Positions 33,868 through 43,307 of a stretch of 64,000 nucleotides of DNA are shown piece by piece. The notes beneath the pieces were generated by a model that worked only from the letters and a program-made list of their open reading frames with translations, was not told the origin of the DNA and made no database searches. The position numbers were made by a program, and so were the translations under genes. Where the stretch lies: positions 1 to 64,000 of the forward strand of contig JAEWSG010000039.1 in the NCBI GenBank assembly GCA_023398495.1, given 5' to 3'. The DNA comes from Bacillota bacterium. GTDB taxonomy: Bacteria > Bacillota > Clostridia > Acetivibrionales > Acetivibrionaceae. Each line of letters opens with the position of its first letter. Positions within the stretch are counted from its first letter, which is position 1.

Positions 33868-36465
33868 TTACTTCTTAGTTGATCTAATTATAAGTTTTAC
33901 AATTTCAACAATTGGTATAATTGATATTGCCAGTGCCATCGATATTAAGAAGTTGTTGAGTGAAAGCGGAGTAAGCTTGAAGATTGTATTCACTCCCGGT
34001 ATATATATAACCAATATTGACAATACAAAGGACAAGACCATTGCACCAAACAAATACTTGTTATGCGTTTTCAGTTTAAAAATAGATTTTGTCATTGACC
34101 TTAAGTTCAAAGACTGGAAAACTTCACATGTGGATAAGGTCAAAAACGCCATCGTCATACCCGTTGTATTTGAAATCTTGTTGCCTGTATAAAATGCAAT
34201 CAATGTCAATACTGCAATGATTACACCCTGGTATATTACATTAAAGCCCAATCCGTTTGAAAAAATACCTTCTTTCGTGCTGCGTGGAGGTTTCATCATT
34301 ATGTCATCTTCTGCCTCTTCCATTCCTAAAGCGATTGCCGGGAAGGTGTCGGTAATGAGGTTAATCCACAATACATGTATTGGTGAAAAGAGTCTGAAAT
34401 TCATTATAGTTGCAACAAAAAGGGCAACAACCTCGCTTAGGTTTGAAGACAGCAGGAACTGTATTGCCTTACGGATGTTGTCGTATATCCTTCGTCCTTC
34501 TTCAACCGCATATACAATGGATGCAAAATTGTCATCAGCCAGCACCATATCGGAAACATTCTTGGTAACATCTGTACCTGTAATTCCCATACCGATTCCT
34601 ATATCTGCCGATTTAAGCGCAGGTGCGTCATTAACTCCATCTCCGGTCATTGCGGTAATTTTGCCTTGTTTTTTCCAGGCATTAACTATACGAACCTTGT
34701 GTTCAGGCTGTACACGTGCATATACAGAGTAGTTGTTTATTTTCTTTTCAAATTCATGATCAGGTATTTCGGATAATTCTGCTCCGGTAATTGCCTGATT
34801 CTCATTGGAGATGATACCAAGTTCTTTGGCTATAGCTACAGCTGTATCTTTATGGTCACCTGTAATCATTATAGGACGAATACCTGCATGTCGGCATTTT
34901 TCAATTGCAACTTTTACCTCTGGGCGTACAGGATCTATCATTCCTGTCAGACCTATAAAGGTTAAATTGCGCTCAAGGCTTTCCGGGGATATTTTTTCCG
35001 GTATTGAGTCTGTTTGTTTCAATGCTGATGCCAATACACGCAGAGCCTTGTTTGCCATTTTTTTGTTTTCTGCCATAATAGCTGAACGGTGTGCATCGGT
35101 TAAAGGCACTGCACCGTCTTTTGTAAGTATGTGTGTGCAGGCTTTTAAGAGTTCGTCGGGTGCTCCCTTGGTATATTGGATGAATTTTCCACTTGGATCC
35201 TTGTGAACTGTGGACATCATCTTACGAACAGAGTCAAAAGGAGCTTCTGCCACACGAGGCATATTTTTTACAAGGTCTGTTTTATTTTTGCCTGAATCAT
35301 ATGCGTATCTTACAAGGGCACTTTCAGTAGGTTCTCCTATTACTTCATTGCCATTTCCGGTAAGTGAAGCGTCATTACAAAGAGCCATCGATATCTGAAG
35401 CTGCTCAACATCGCCAACTGTATAAACTTCAACAACTGTCATCTTGTTCTGGGTCAAAGTACCTGTTTTATCAGAGCATATTACCTGTGTACAGCCTAAG
35501 GTTTCAACAGCTGTAAGTTTTCTTATTATAGAGTTTCTTTTAGACATCTTGGTAACACCGATAGATAAAACAACGGTAACAACTGCTACCAATCCTTCAG
35601 GTATTGCAGCCACTGCAAGACTGATTGCCATCAGGAAGGATTTAAGTACGTGCCCCCCTGAAAAACCCCCATTGCGCAATACTCCGAAGGCAAAGATGAA
35701 TACACATATTCCAAGTACGCACACACTAAGAACTTTACTTAGCGAAGATAACTTTTTTTGCAGAGGAGTTTTTTCTTCCCCAGTGTTTGAAATAATATTT
35801 GCTATTTTTCCCATTTCGGTTGACATACCTGTGCTGACTACAACACCTTCGCCACGCCCATATACTACGTTTGTACCCATATAAGCCATATTGGCACGGT
35901 CGCCAAGAGAAATATCCTTATCACTTGCAGGGATAACCATACTGGTTTTCTCAGCTGGTACAGATTCTCCTGTAAGGGAGGCTTCCTCAATTTTAAAACT
36001 GGAAGCTTCAATAATTCTCATATCGGCAGGTACAGAATCCCCAGCCTCTAAAAGAACAATATCGCCAGGTACGATTTCATCGGATTTTACCTGCATTACC
36101 TGGCCATTTCTTCTGATTTTTGAAAATGGAGATGACATCTTTTGCAGGGCTTCAATTGCTTTTTCAGCTTTTCCTTCCTGTACAACACCAAGTATTGAAT
36201 TAAGTAATACAACCACCATTATGATAATCGAGTCTGCAATTTCATCAACAGCTGCGGAAATAACAGCTGCTGCAATGAGTACGATAATCATAGGGTCTTT
36301 TAGTTGTTCAAAAAATCTTACCAACAAAGATTTTTTCCTACCCTCGTCAAGTTTGTTCCTTCCGTACTTCTCAAGCCTTTGTTGTGCCTGTGCCTGATCA
36401 ATACCGTTTTTTGAACTTTCCTGTGATTTTAAGACTGCTTCAATTTCCTCAAAGTAATGTTTCAT
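33868..36465 (-). CDS. cation-transporting P-type ATPase, probable Ca2+ pump (P2A)
   Basis: Start chosen at ATG 36465, since GAAGGGA precedes it; the product is about 865 residues. It shows the TGES actuator motif, the phosphorylation motif CSDKTGTLTQNKMT, the KGAPDELL nucleotide-binding motif and the hinge TGDGVNDAPALKSADIGI. Calcium ligands of the SERCA/PMR1 type are conserved: PEGL in M4, NLSEV in M5 and NLITDTFPA in M6. An N-terminal cation-ATPase domain precedes M1. It should export Ca2+ (or Mn2+) from the cytoplasm. It is monocistronic, with the double-hairpin repeat directly after the stop codon. Confidence 0.94.
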   Translation of the reverse strand: MKHYFEEIEAVLKSQESSKNGIDQAQAQQRLEKYGRNKLDEGRKKSLLVRFFEQLKDPMIIVLIAAAVISAAVDEIADSIIIMVVVLLNSILGVVQEGKAEKAIEALQKMSSPFSKIRRNGQVMQVKSDEIVPGDIVLLEAGDSVPADMRIIEASSFKIEEASLTGESVPAEKTSMVIPASDKDISLGDRANMAYMGTNVVYGRGEGVVVSTGMSTEMGKIANIISNTGEEKTPLQKKLSSLSKVLSVCVLGICVFIFAFGVLRNGGFSGGHVLKSFLMAISLAVAAIPEGLVAVVTVVLSIGVTKMSKRNSIIRKLTAVETLGCTQVICSDKTGTLTQNKMTVVEVYTVGDVEQLQISMALCNDASLTGNGNEVIGEPTESALVRYAYDSGKNKTDLVKNMPRVAEAPFDSVRKMMSTVHKDPSGKFIQYTKGAPDELLKACTHILTKDGAVPLTDAHRSAIMAENKKMANKALRVLASALKQTDSIPEKISPESLERNLTFIGLTGMIDPVRPEVKVAIEKCRHAGIRPIMITGDHKDTAVAIAKELGIISNENQAITGAELSEIPDHEFEKKINNYSVYARVQPEHKVRIVNAWKKQGKITAMTGDGVNDAPALKSADIGIGMGITGTDVTKNVSDMVLADDNFASIVYAVEEGRRIYDNIRKAIQFLLSSNLSEVVALFVATIMNFRLFSPIHVLWINLITDTFPAIALGMEEAEDDIMMKPPRSTKEGIFSNGLGFNVIYQGVIIAVLTLIAFYTGNKISNTTGMTMAFLTLSTCEVFQSLNLRSMTKSIFKLKTHNKYLFGAMVLSFVLSILVIYIPGVNTIFKLTPLSLNNFLISMALAISIIPIVEIVKLIIRSTKK

Positions 36466-36657
36466 TTGATAATTCCCTTCCATATTAATTTAGTATATTA
36501 TAGCAAACTACTGGTTTATAAACAATCAGATTAATGACAATATGAATAGTATTGTCTCTAATCTTTACAAATAATTTAACATGTTATAAGATGATTAAAA
36601 ACCAATAATTAAAATAATGTGTCCTGTTTTTACACATATGATCATAAATGAGGTATT

Positions 36658-36685
36658 TTTGGACAGATTTACGAAAGTGTCCGAA
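36658..36685. promoter_or_regulatory. inverted repeat operator before the TetR gene
   Basis: TTTGGACA (36658-36665) and TGTCCGAA (36678-36685), 7 of 8 complementary around a 12-bp spacer, end 9 bases before the start codon. TetR-type proteins of this kind commonly bind such GGACA/TGTCC palindromes and repress themselves. Confidence 0.5.
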
Positions 36686-36694
36686 TTTGGGGTG

Positions 36695-37252
36695 ATGAAA
36701 ATGTCAAAACCTGAACTTACAAAACAGCTTATTGCACAAACTTTTAAGAGAATCATGATAAATGTACCACTCGACAAAATAAGTGTTCAAGATATTGTGA
36801 AAGCATGTGGGCTTAACCGCAAAACGTTTTATTACCATTTTCAGGATAAACAAGCCCTTGTATGCTGGATTTTTGACACAGAATTTGCAGCTCTTACTGA
36901 TTTGAACCAAGACAACTCGGTTTTTGACGAGCTTGTGGAGCACTTATATAATAATAGAGATTTCTATGTAGTTGCTCTTTCTTCAGATGTGCAGAATAAC
37001 TTAAGTGAACACTTTTTTAAGATTATATTTGATGCTAATATGAAAAAAATTAAGCAATTGCTTGGAACCCGCAAGATGGCATCTGATGAAATAAATCTTA
37101 TTGCAAACTTCTTTTCCAATGCAATTGTCGGAAGTATTACTCAATGGGCGAGAGATGGGATGAGATCTTTTCCCTACCAATATAGTGCAAAACTTTATCC
37201 AATCACTGAAGAATGCATGGAGTTCATTATTGAAAGATATATTGAAAAATAG
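36695..37252 (+). CDS. TetR-family regulator (DhaS-like C-terminal type)
   Basis: Start chosen at ATG 36695 (or 36701), following GGGGTG; a longer frame from 36617 would run through the operator. About 185 residues. N-terminal helix-turn-helix about 10-57 (KISVQDIVKACGLNRKTFYYHFQDKQALVCWIF), with the NRKTFYYHF pattern of TetR/AcrR regulators. The C-terminal half (FFSNAIVGSITQWARDGM) fits the TetR_C_8/DhaS type. It lies 34 bp upstream of the Nar-type sensor kinase on the same strand, so the two are probably cotranscribed. Ligand and further targets unknown. Confidence 0.88.
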   Translation: MKMSKPELTKQLIAQTFKRIMINVPLDKISVQDIVKACGLNRKTFYYHFQDKQALVCWIFDTEFAALTDLNQDNSVFDELVEHLYNNRDFYVVALSSDVQNNLSEHFFKIIFDANMKKIKQLLGTRKMASDEINLIANFFSNAIVGSITQWARDGMRSFPYQYSAKLYPITEECMEFIIERYIEK

Positions 37253-37286
37253 TATAGATAGATGAAAACATGTGAGGTAGATATTT

Positions 37287-39209
37287 TTGAGATTACAAAC
37301 AAAAATCAGTTTATTATTTTCAATAATAGTAGTAATTTTTGCATTAGTGCTAAGTTATTTTATATACACATCATCAACTAATCTGATAACTGATAGTTTA
37401 GGTGATAAAGCCAAAAATATGGGAAAAATTGTAGTGGAAAATATAAATATAGACCAACTGCAAAAGGTAACAGAACGCACTCTTCAATTGAAAAACCAAA
37501 AGGGTGAGCAGGATGAAATATTAGACATGCCTGAGTATAAAAACTTAAGACAGTTATTGTGGGAATTTAAAAAGGTTTATGGCTTAAAATACATATACAT
37601 AATGGCAAAATCAAAATACGGCAAACCCATATACATTGTGGATGGATTTCCTCTAGAATATAAAGGTACTGACGTTTCAATGCCAGGAGATGAAGAGGTT
37701 AATACATATGAACTTCTGGAGTTGTCAATTAAGGAAGGTAAGCCGTTTATTGGCGAACTCACATACGATAAAGAATGGGGAGCAAACATTGCTTCCTATG
37801 TACCTTTATTCAATCGGGAGGGAAAGCAAATTGGTGTATTGGGCATAGATATTGAGGCTCAAGACATCTACAAGCTTATTGAAAAGAACAGGAATAAGAT
37901 TATAGTTATTACTGCTTTTGCACTGATTGTTACGTTGATAATCTCATGGATATCGAGCAGACTTGTAACCCGGCAATTAAAAAAGTTGACAGACAAAGTA
38001 AAGAACGTCCGGAGGGGAGATTTCTCCGTTAAGTTTGACAGTGGAGTTGAAAATGACCTTGGAGAACTAGAGACGGCCTTTGATGATCTGGTAAGCATAT
38101 TCAATGACAGTAGCATAAGTCTGTATAAAAGCCTTATGGATATTTCGAAATCGCATAAAATAGAAGAGCTTGAACAGAAGATTGCTGACAACATCAAAAA
38201 TATAGTTCCTGTGGACAGTGTAAAAATCCTTGAGTTTGATGGTAAGCAGTTTGTAACTGGTATCGATGATTTAAATTTCCCACATAAGGAAGCAGAGAAT
38301 ACTTTATTTGGAAATATTAAAAGTATAAAAATCGGCGATATGATTCATATAGGTGAAGTATATCTGACTTTAATAGGGAATGTTGATGAAAAGCACCGTG
38401 TTCTGCTGATTGACCCGAGAAATATGGAATTAAGCCAGAGGGACAGACTATCAATCAGATTGCTTTCGAGATACACTGCTATCTTTTATGAGAATCTTTC
38501 CTTAATTGAAGAACTGTCGGATAAATTAATGAATTTACAACATGAAGGCAATACACCTACATGGATGAGTAAAATTTTTCTTCAAATTTCGGAAAGGGAA
38601 AGAAAAAGACTGGCATCCGATTTACATGACGAAGTACTCCAGGACATTATCAAAATGAAAAGAGATATCAGCAACATGCTAGGCAATGCCTTTATGTTCA
38701 AGGATGATATTTTAAAGCAAATAAAAAAACAAGAGTTGGAACTTGAAAATATAATACTATTGATCCGCGAAACATGCAATGAGCTTCTTCCGACCTTTCT
38801 GGCAGAAAAGGGCGTTGTTAGAGCTATTGAAGGGTTTATTGAAAGAATTCAGCTTAAATCTGACATTAATATAAATTTTGAAGCCTTCAATGTTACCTCA
38901 CAGTTGGAGTATGAACACATATTGACTGTTTACAGAGTTGTGCAGGAATTAGTTAATAATGCTGTTAGTCATTCTGAGGCCACAGAGGTTGATATAATGC
39001 TTCGGCAGGATGAGAATGTATTTATTATATATTACCATGATAATGGTGTTGGAATGGATCTGAAAGAGGAGATTGATACCAGCAGGCATCTGGGTTTTCA
39101 AGGTATTAAAGAGAGAATACGCCTATTAAACGGAAACGTATCCTGCTCCTCTGATGTAGGTGAGGGGCTTGAATTGTCCTGTCAGTTTCCTCTTAAAAGG
39201 GTTCTTTAG
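37287..39209 (+). CDS. Nar/LiaS-type sensor histidine kinase (HisKA_3)
   Basis: Begins at TTG 37287 after GAGGTAG; 640 residues. Membrane segment about 8-28, a ~175-residue extracytoplasmic Cache-like sensor (LKYIYIMAKSKYGKPIYIVDG, VLGIDIEA), second membrane segment about 205-225, HAMP about 226-280, a ~150-residue linker of unknown fold, then HisKA_3 with the HDxxxQ motif (LASDLHDEVLQD, His447) and a HATPase domain (VQELVNNAVSHS, DNGVGMD). HisKA_3 kinases pair with LuxR-type regulators. One lies directly downstream but on the opposite strand (39222-39860), which is an unusual layout for partners. Confidence 0.92.
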   Translation: MRLQTKISLLFSIIVVIFALVLSYFIYTSSTNLITDSLGDKAKNMGKIVVENINIDQLQKVTERTLQLKNQKGEQDEILDMPEYKNLRQLLWEFKKVYGLKYIYIMAKSKYGKPIYIVDGFPLEYKGTDVSMPGDEEVNTYELLELSIKEGKPFIGELTYDKEWGANIASYVPLFNREGKQIGVLGIDIEAQDIYKLIEKNRNKIIVITAFALIVTLIISWISSRLVTRQLKKLTDKVKNVRRGDFSVKFDSGVENDLGELETAFDDLVSIFNDSSISLYKSLMDISKSHKIEELEQKIADNIKNIVPVDSVKILEFDGKQFVTGIDDLNFPHKEAENTLFGNIKSIKIGDMIHIGEVYLTLIGNVDEKHRVLLIDPRNMELSQRDRLSIRLLSRYTAIFYENLSLIEELSDKLMNLQHEGNTPTWMSKIFLQISERERKRLASDLHDEVLQDIIKMKRDISNMLGNAFMFKDDILKQIKKQELELENIILLIRETCNELLPTFLAEKGVVRAIEGFIERIQLKSDININFEAFNVTSQLEYEHILTVYRVVQELVNNAVSHSEATEVDIMLRQDENVFIIYYHDNGVGMDLKEEIDTSRHLGFQGIKERIRLLNGNVSCSSDVGEGLELSCQFPLKRVL

Positions 39210-39221
39210 CTCTAAGCAGGA

Positions 39222-39860
39222 TTATGAACCGCTAATCAGATTAAGTCTGACACCCTTACGAATAGCATATATACGCGAAGTCACCTTAAGTTTTTTATAA
39301 ATATGACTTAAGTGATACTCAACATTCCGTTGAACCATTTGATGGGTTTCCGCAATTTCTTTATTTGTCTTTCCAATAGCAGCCATTTGGAGAATGCTTA
39401 ATTCCAGTTCGGTTAGTGGTTCTTCAAGACTATCATCATAATGCTGAGTTGATGGTTTATCGAGATTGAGTTTTCTGATAAGTTCAAGGGGAAGCAACAT
39501 CATCTTCTCCCTGGCCATTTTTATACCTGTTATCAATTGACTGTCATTGCACGATTTGTCTAAAATACCGCTAATGCCCGATTTAATCAGAATATCAAAG
39601 TTTTCGGATATGTCTTCGCCGGATAATATGACAATAGTAGCGTCAGGATGAATTTCCAAAGTCTTCTTGGCTAACTCCAACCCATTCATATCGGGCATCT
39701 TAAGGTCGTAAATCATAACGTCAAAAGCTTTTTTCTTTAAAATTTCTATAGCCTCTATTCCTGAATGGCAAGCCGTTACTTTCATTTCATGGCTTTCAAG
39801 CAACATCTTCGTACCTGCCAAAATTGCTTTATGGTCGTCTACCATTAATACATTAATCAT
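39222..39860 (-). CDS. NarL/LuxR-family response regulator
   Basis: 212 residues: receiver about 1-120 with Asp52 (VMIYDLKMPDMNG), then a LuxR-type helix-turn-helix about 147-205 (LTELELSILQMAAIGKTNKEIAE, VEYHLSHIYKKL). It is convergent with the HisKA_3 kinase, the stops being 12 bp apart, and divergent from the SLH-TraB gene. Between it and that gene lie repeated ACCGAAA boxes in an 11-bp palindrome, which are its best candidate binding sites. It may thus control itself and the surface protein gene. Confidence 0.93.
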   Translation of the reverse strand: MINVLMVDDHKAILAGTKMLLESHEMKVTACHSGIEAIEILKKKAFDVMIYDLKMPDMNGLELAKKTLEIHPDATIVILSGEDISENFDILIKSGISGILDKSCNDSQLITGIKMAREKMMLLPLELIRKLNLDKPSTQHYDDSLEEPLTELELSILQMAAIGKTNKEIAETHQMVQRNVEYHLSHIYKKLKVTSRIYAIRKGVRLNLISGS

Positions 39861-39919
39861 TTGAATTTTTCACTCCGAAAGTCTTTTTTGTTAATTGTAA
39901 CATATAATTAGATTTTAGA

Positions 39920-39988
39920 CACCGAAAAAAAGCCGTAATAGATACCGAAATAATACCGAAATAATATAGGTGGTGTATTTTTTCGGTG
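39920..39988. promoter_or_regulatory. ACCGAAA box cluster between response regulator and SLH-TraB gene
   Basis: CACCGAAAAAA (39920-39930) and its exact complement TTTTTTCGGTG (39978-39988) enclose two direct copies of ATACCGAAATA spaced 11 bp apart (ACCGAAA at 39944 and 39955). Such clustered direct and inverted boxes in a divergent region look like a regulator-binding array, presumably for the LuxR-type protein encoded alongside. Confidence 0.65.
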
Positions 39989-40087
39989 ACTTATTGGATT
40001 AAATATGATATGCTTCATACTGTAAAAAATTTGCTTGTAAAATTATGTTGTATGTGGAAATAATGAATTGAAGGAGATGTGTAATTA

Positions 40088-41551
40088 ATGGGTAAAATGA
40101 AGAAAATAACAGCTGCATTGACATCAGCAATAATGCTGTTCACTCTTAATATGGGTGTATTTGCTGAAGAGCAGGCACCTTCTGCTGTAGACCAACCAAG
40201 TGAGTGGGCCGCAGATAGTGTGGAGTGGTCCGAAATATATGGGCTTGTCCCCGGTGAAATGCTTGGTGACTTTACTAAAAAGGTTACTCGTGAAGAATTA
40301 TACAGCGTTTGTGTTAGTGTTTATGAAAGAATTACAGATCAAATAATAACCCCGGTTGAAAAAAATCCGTATAGTGATACTGACAGTGAGGAAGTTTTAA
40401 AGGCATGTACCGTTGGAATCCTTGATGGAACAGGTAAATTTGAACCGGAGAAAGCTGCTACCAGGTTGGATATGGTCAGAGGTACATATGAAGCAATTAG
40501 AGCTGCTCAACCTGGCTTTGATTTTAAGACCTCTATGGAGCTTACTTTCAAAGATACAGGAACAATACCCGAGGAATCGGTTGATATGGTGAAGTATACA
40601 GTTTCAAAAGGAATATTAAACGGAAGAAGCAACACTATTTTAGATCTTGATAGTTCTTGCAACAGGCAGGAGCTAATGGTTTTTGCAAGAAGAGCCTATG
40701 AGTTTGTGATGTATGAAGCGGGAAAGGATTCAAAAGGTGCCTTCTGGAAGGTTAGTGATGAGGATAGCAGTGTATATTTGTTAGGCTCAATACATTTAGC
40801 CGATCCTTCAATGTACCCACTTTCTAAGGAGATTTTAAAGGCTTTTGAGGAAGCCGATTACCTGGCTGTTGAAGTTGATTTGTCAAATCAGCAGGAAGCA
40901 GCGGCTTATATGCTTCAAAAAGCTTTTTATACAGACGACAATACACTTTATAAAAATGTACCTAAGGAAGTATATGACCGATTTGTGGAGGTTATTGAAC
41001 CTATGGGGGTCAAACCGGAATTTTATAATAAATTTAAACCATGGTATGCAGCATTGCTTGCTCAAAATTTAATGTATGCGGAAAATTCGCTTTCCGGAGA
41101 GATTGGAATAGATATGTTTTTCATGAACAAGTCTGTTGGACGGAAAGAGATTCTGGAAATTGAGGGTATCAAGTTTCAGGTAGATATGTTTGATACCTTC
41201 TCTGCTGAACTTCAGGCAGAGTTCTTAGCTTCATCACTCGGGCTTGACGATCAATCCCAGGAAGCATCAATGGATGAACTCAATAAATTGATTGCATTGT
41301 GGAAAAAGGGCGATGTTGATGGGTTGGGAAAGATTGTGAAGTCAGAAGAGGCCGAAACTGAAGCCATGAAAGAATTCAACGAAAAGCTTTGGTATTCGAG
41401 GGACACAAATATGGCAGAAAAAGTTCGCACATATCTTGCAGATCCTGAGGGAAAAACGTACTTTGTGATGGTTGGAGCAGGACACATGGTTGGAGAAAAC
41501 GGAGTTGTTGATCAGTTAGATGATGAGTATGAGGTAAAACATATTAAATAG
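40088..41551 (+). CDS. SLH-anchored TraB/GumN-family protein
   Basis: 487 residues with a signal peptide (about 1-26, ending VFAEE). Two to three divergent SLH repeats (about 35-205; WAADSVEWSEIYGLVPGEM, FEPEKAATRLDMVRGTYEAI, LDSSCNRQELMVFARRA) come first, then a TraB/PrgY/GumN domain about 215-485. The diagnostic motifs are present: GSIHLADPSMYP, YLAVEVD and the late GAGHMVG. TraB/GumN proteins belong to the EreA/ChaN-like fold with putative metal-dependent hydrolase activity. Attachment by SLH repeats would display it on the cell wall. The gene follows an ACCGAAA box array and has a strong AAGGAG site. Confidence 0.9.
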   Translation: MGKMKKITAALTSAIMLFTLNMGVFAEEQAPSAVDQPSEWAADSVEWSEIYGLVPGEMLGDFTKKVTREELYSVCVSVYERITDQIITPVEKNPYSDTDSEEVLKACTVGILDGTGKFEPEKAATRLDMVRGTYEAIRAAQPGFDFKTSMELTFKDTGTIPEESVDMVKYTVSKGILNGRSNTILDLDSSCNRQELMVFARRAYEFVMYEAGKDSKGAFWKVSDEDSSVYLLGSIHLADPSMYPLSKEILKAFEEADYLAVEVDLSNQQEAAAYMLQKAFYTDDNTLYKNVPKEVYDRFVEVIEPMGVKPEFYNKFKPWYAALLAQNLMYAENSLSGEIGIDMFFMNKSVGRKEILEIEGIKFQVDMFDTFSAELQAEFLASSLGLDDQSQEASMDELNKLIALWKKGDVDGLGKIVKSEEAETEAMKEFNEKLWYSRDTNMAEKVRTYLADPEGKTYFVMVGAGHMVGENGVVDQLDDEYEVKHIK

Positions 41552-41785
41552 GGCTAACGAAAAAATAACTTAATATCTTGGTAGTAAGTTATCTGCTTTA
41601 TATGCCAAAATTAATATAATATTTACAATACCAGTAGATGACTGCATATAAAGTAAGGTGGCTTAATTATACACCGGGACTTATGCACCAAAAAATCTAA
41701 AGGCATCATATTTTATAAAGTTCAAAGAAACAAAGCAAGTATGCAGCAGTTAGGCCAATTGATGTAATAGTCCCGCCTCCTTCCA

Positions 41786-41830
41786 AACTTCAGGTGGCAT
41801 AATAATACCACCTGAAGTTGAAATTTTTTA
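41786..41830. terminator. bidirectional terminator between SLH-TraB and fabF
   Basis: AACTTCAGGTGG (41786-41797) pairs perfectly with CCACCTGAAGTT (41808-41819) and is followed by GAAATTTTTT. A weaker stem (TAACTTA/TAAGTTA, 41567-41592) lies nearer the SLH-TraB stop. The remaining bases of the 336-bp gap hold nothing recognisable. Confidence 0.82.
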
Positions 41831-41887
41831 AGTTTTCAGTATTCACTTTGAATTTTGGTTTCAAGAGTATATAATCAAACCCCAATT

Positions 41888-43126
41888 CTAATCGTTAAAT
41901 GCTTTTAATGCGAGTGTTGCATTGTGACCACCGAAACCAAAGGAATTTGACAGTGCATAGGTTATAGCTGATTTTCTGACCACATTCGGAACATAGTCCA
42001 GGTCACATTCAGGATCAGGGGTCATATAGTTTATAGTTGGAGGTAAAAAGCCTTCTTTAAGTGCTAGTGCAGTTATGATTGCCTCTATTGCACCGGCTCC
42101 TCCGAGAAGGTGGCCTGTCATTGACTTAGTAGAACTTACAGCAAGTTTATATGCGTGTTCGCCAAAAACTGTCTTTATAGCAGTAGTTTCGTTCTTGTCA
42201 TTTAACTCGGTTGAAGTGCCGTGGGCGTTTATATATCCGACCTCTGAAGGCATTATATTCGCATCCTCGAGTGCCAGTTTCATGCATCTAGCACCACCGT
42301 CTCCATCTTCAGCCGGTGCTGTTATATGGTAAGCATCATTTGTACAGCCATATCCCACTACCTCTGCAATTATATCTGCACCTCTGTCAATAGCATGCTG
42401 ATACTCTTCAAGTATCAGAATTCCTGCTCCTTCACCCATGATAAACCCATTTCTGTGAAGGTCGAAGGGTCTACAGCAAGTTAGTGGATCTTCATTTGTT
42501 GACATCGCTTTGCTTGCACAAAAACCTGCATAAGTAAGTCGTGTAATCGGAGCTTCAGTACCTCCAGATATTATTACATCGGCATCGCCGCGCTGAATGA
42601 CCTTAAAAGCATCTCCAACAGAATTGGTCGATGATGCACATGCAGTAACAACACATTCTGCAAAACCTTTAGCACCAAATTTAATACCAACATTTCCAGC
42701 CGCCATATTTGGTATCATCATCGGAACAAAAAAAGGACTTACTCTTCCTGGACCTTTTTCAAGCAGAACATTATACTGGTTTTCCAAGGTTTCAATTCCA
42801 CCTATTCCAGTACCGATTATTACCCCCATGCGTTCGTTATTTACTTTATCAAGATCAAGTTTTGCATTCTCAACTGCTAATTGGGCTGCTACTATGGCAT
42901 ACTGAGAGAATTTATCCATTCGTTTTGCTTCTTTTTTATCAATGAAATCATTTGCGTTAAAATCCTTGATTTCGGCACCAACTTTTGTGGGCATGTCAGA
43001 TACATCCACTCTCTCGATCTTGCTTATGCCGCATTTGCCGCTTTTTATAGACTGCCAGAATCCGTTCACTCCAATTCCGAGAGATGAAACAACCCCCATA
43101 CCTGTAACAACTACTCGTTTTTGCAT
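41888..43126 (-). CDS. fabF: 3-oxoacyl-[acyl-carrier-protein] synthase II
   Basis: Start chosen at ATG 43126 after GGGAGGATATATTA; 412 residues, the standard length. The elongating ketosynthase condenses malonyl-ACP with acyl-ACP in fatty-acid synthesis. Catalytic residues are visible: Cys163 in TACASSTNSVGDA, the first active-site His in NAHGTSTELND, and Lys/His in STKSMTGHLLGGAGAIEA. The glycine-rich C-terminus NSFGFGGHNATL is present. No other fab or acpP gene is adjacent, so it stands outside a fab cluster and may be an additional or relocated copy. Confidence 0.95.
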   Translation of the reverse strand: MQKRVVVTGMGVVSSLGIGVNGFWQSIKSGKCGISKIERVDVSDMPTKVGAEIKDFNANDFIDKKEAKRMDKFSQYAIVAAQLAVENAKLDLDKVNNERMGVIIGTGIGGIETLENQYNVLLEKGPGRVSPFFVPMMIPNMAAGNVGIKFGAKGFAECVVTACASSTNSVGDAFKVIQRGDADVIISGGTEAPITRLTYAGFCASKAMSTNEDPLTCCRPFDLHRNGFIMGEGAGILILEEYQHAIDRGADIIAEVVGYGCTNDAYHITAPAEDGDGGARCMKLALEDANIMPSEVGYINAHGTSTELNDKNETTAIKTVFGEHAYKLAVSSTKSMTGHLLGGAGAIEAIITALALKEGFLPPTINYMTPDPECDLDYVPNVVRKSAITYALSNSFGFGGHNATLALKAFND

Positions 43127-43307
43127 TAATATATCCTCCCTATGATTGTACTGCAATGAAGCCGTACGTGTTAAAATGAAATTGGAAAAAGCATGATTTG
43201 TATTAGATTTTTATGTCTTTTGTAGTGTTTACTTGAATAACAATAACATATATAATAAATTAAAAATGAACAGGAATTGCTTTTATAAAGAAAAAGGTGT
43301 TAAAAAA

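Noticed and set aside
33868..36397. Several plus-strand open frames of 60-170 codons opposite the Ca2+-ATPase gene
   Set aside because: Antisense shadows; the minus-strand frame has every P-type ATPase motif.
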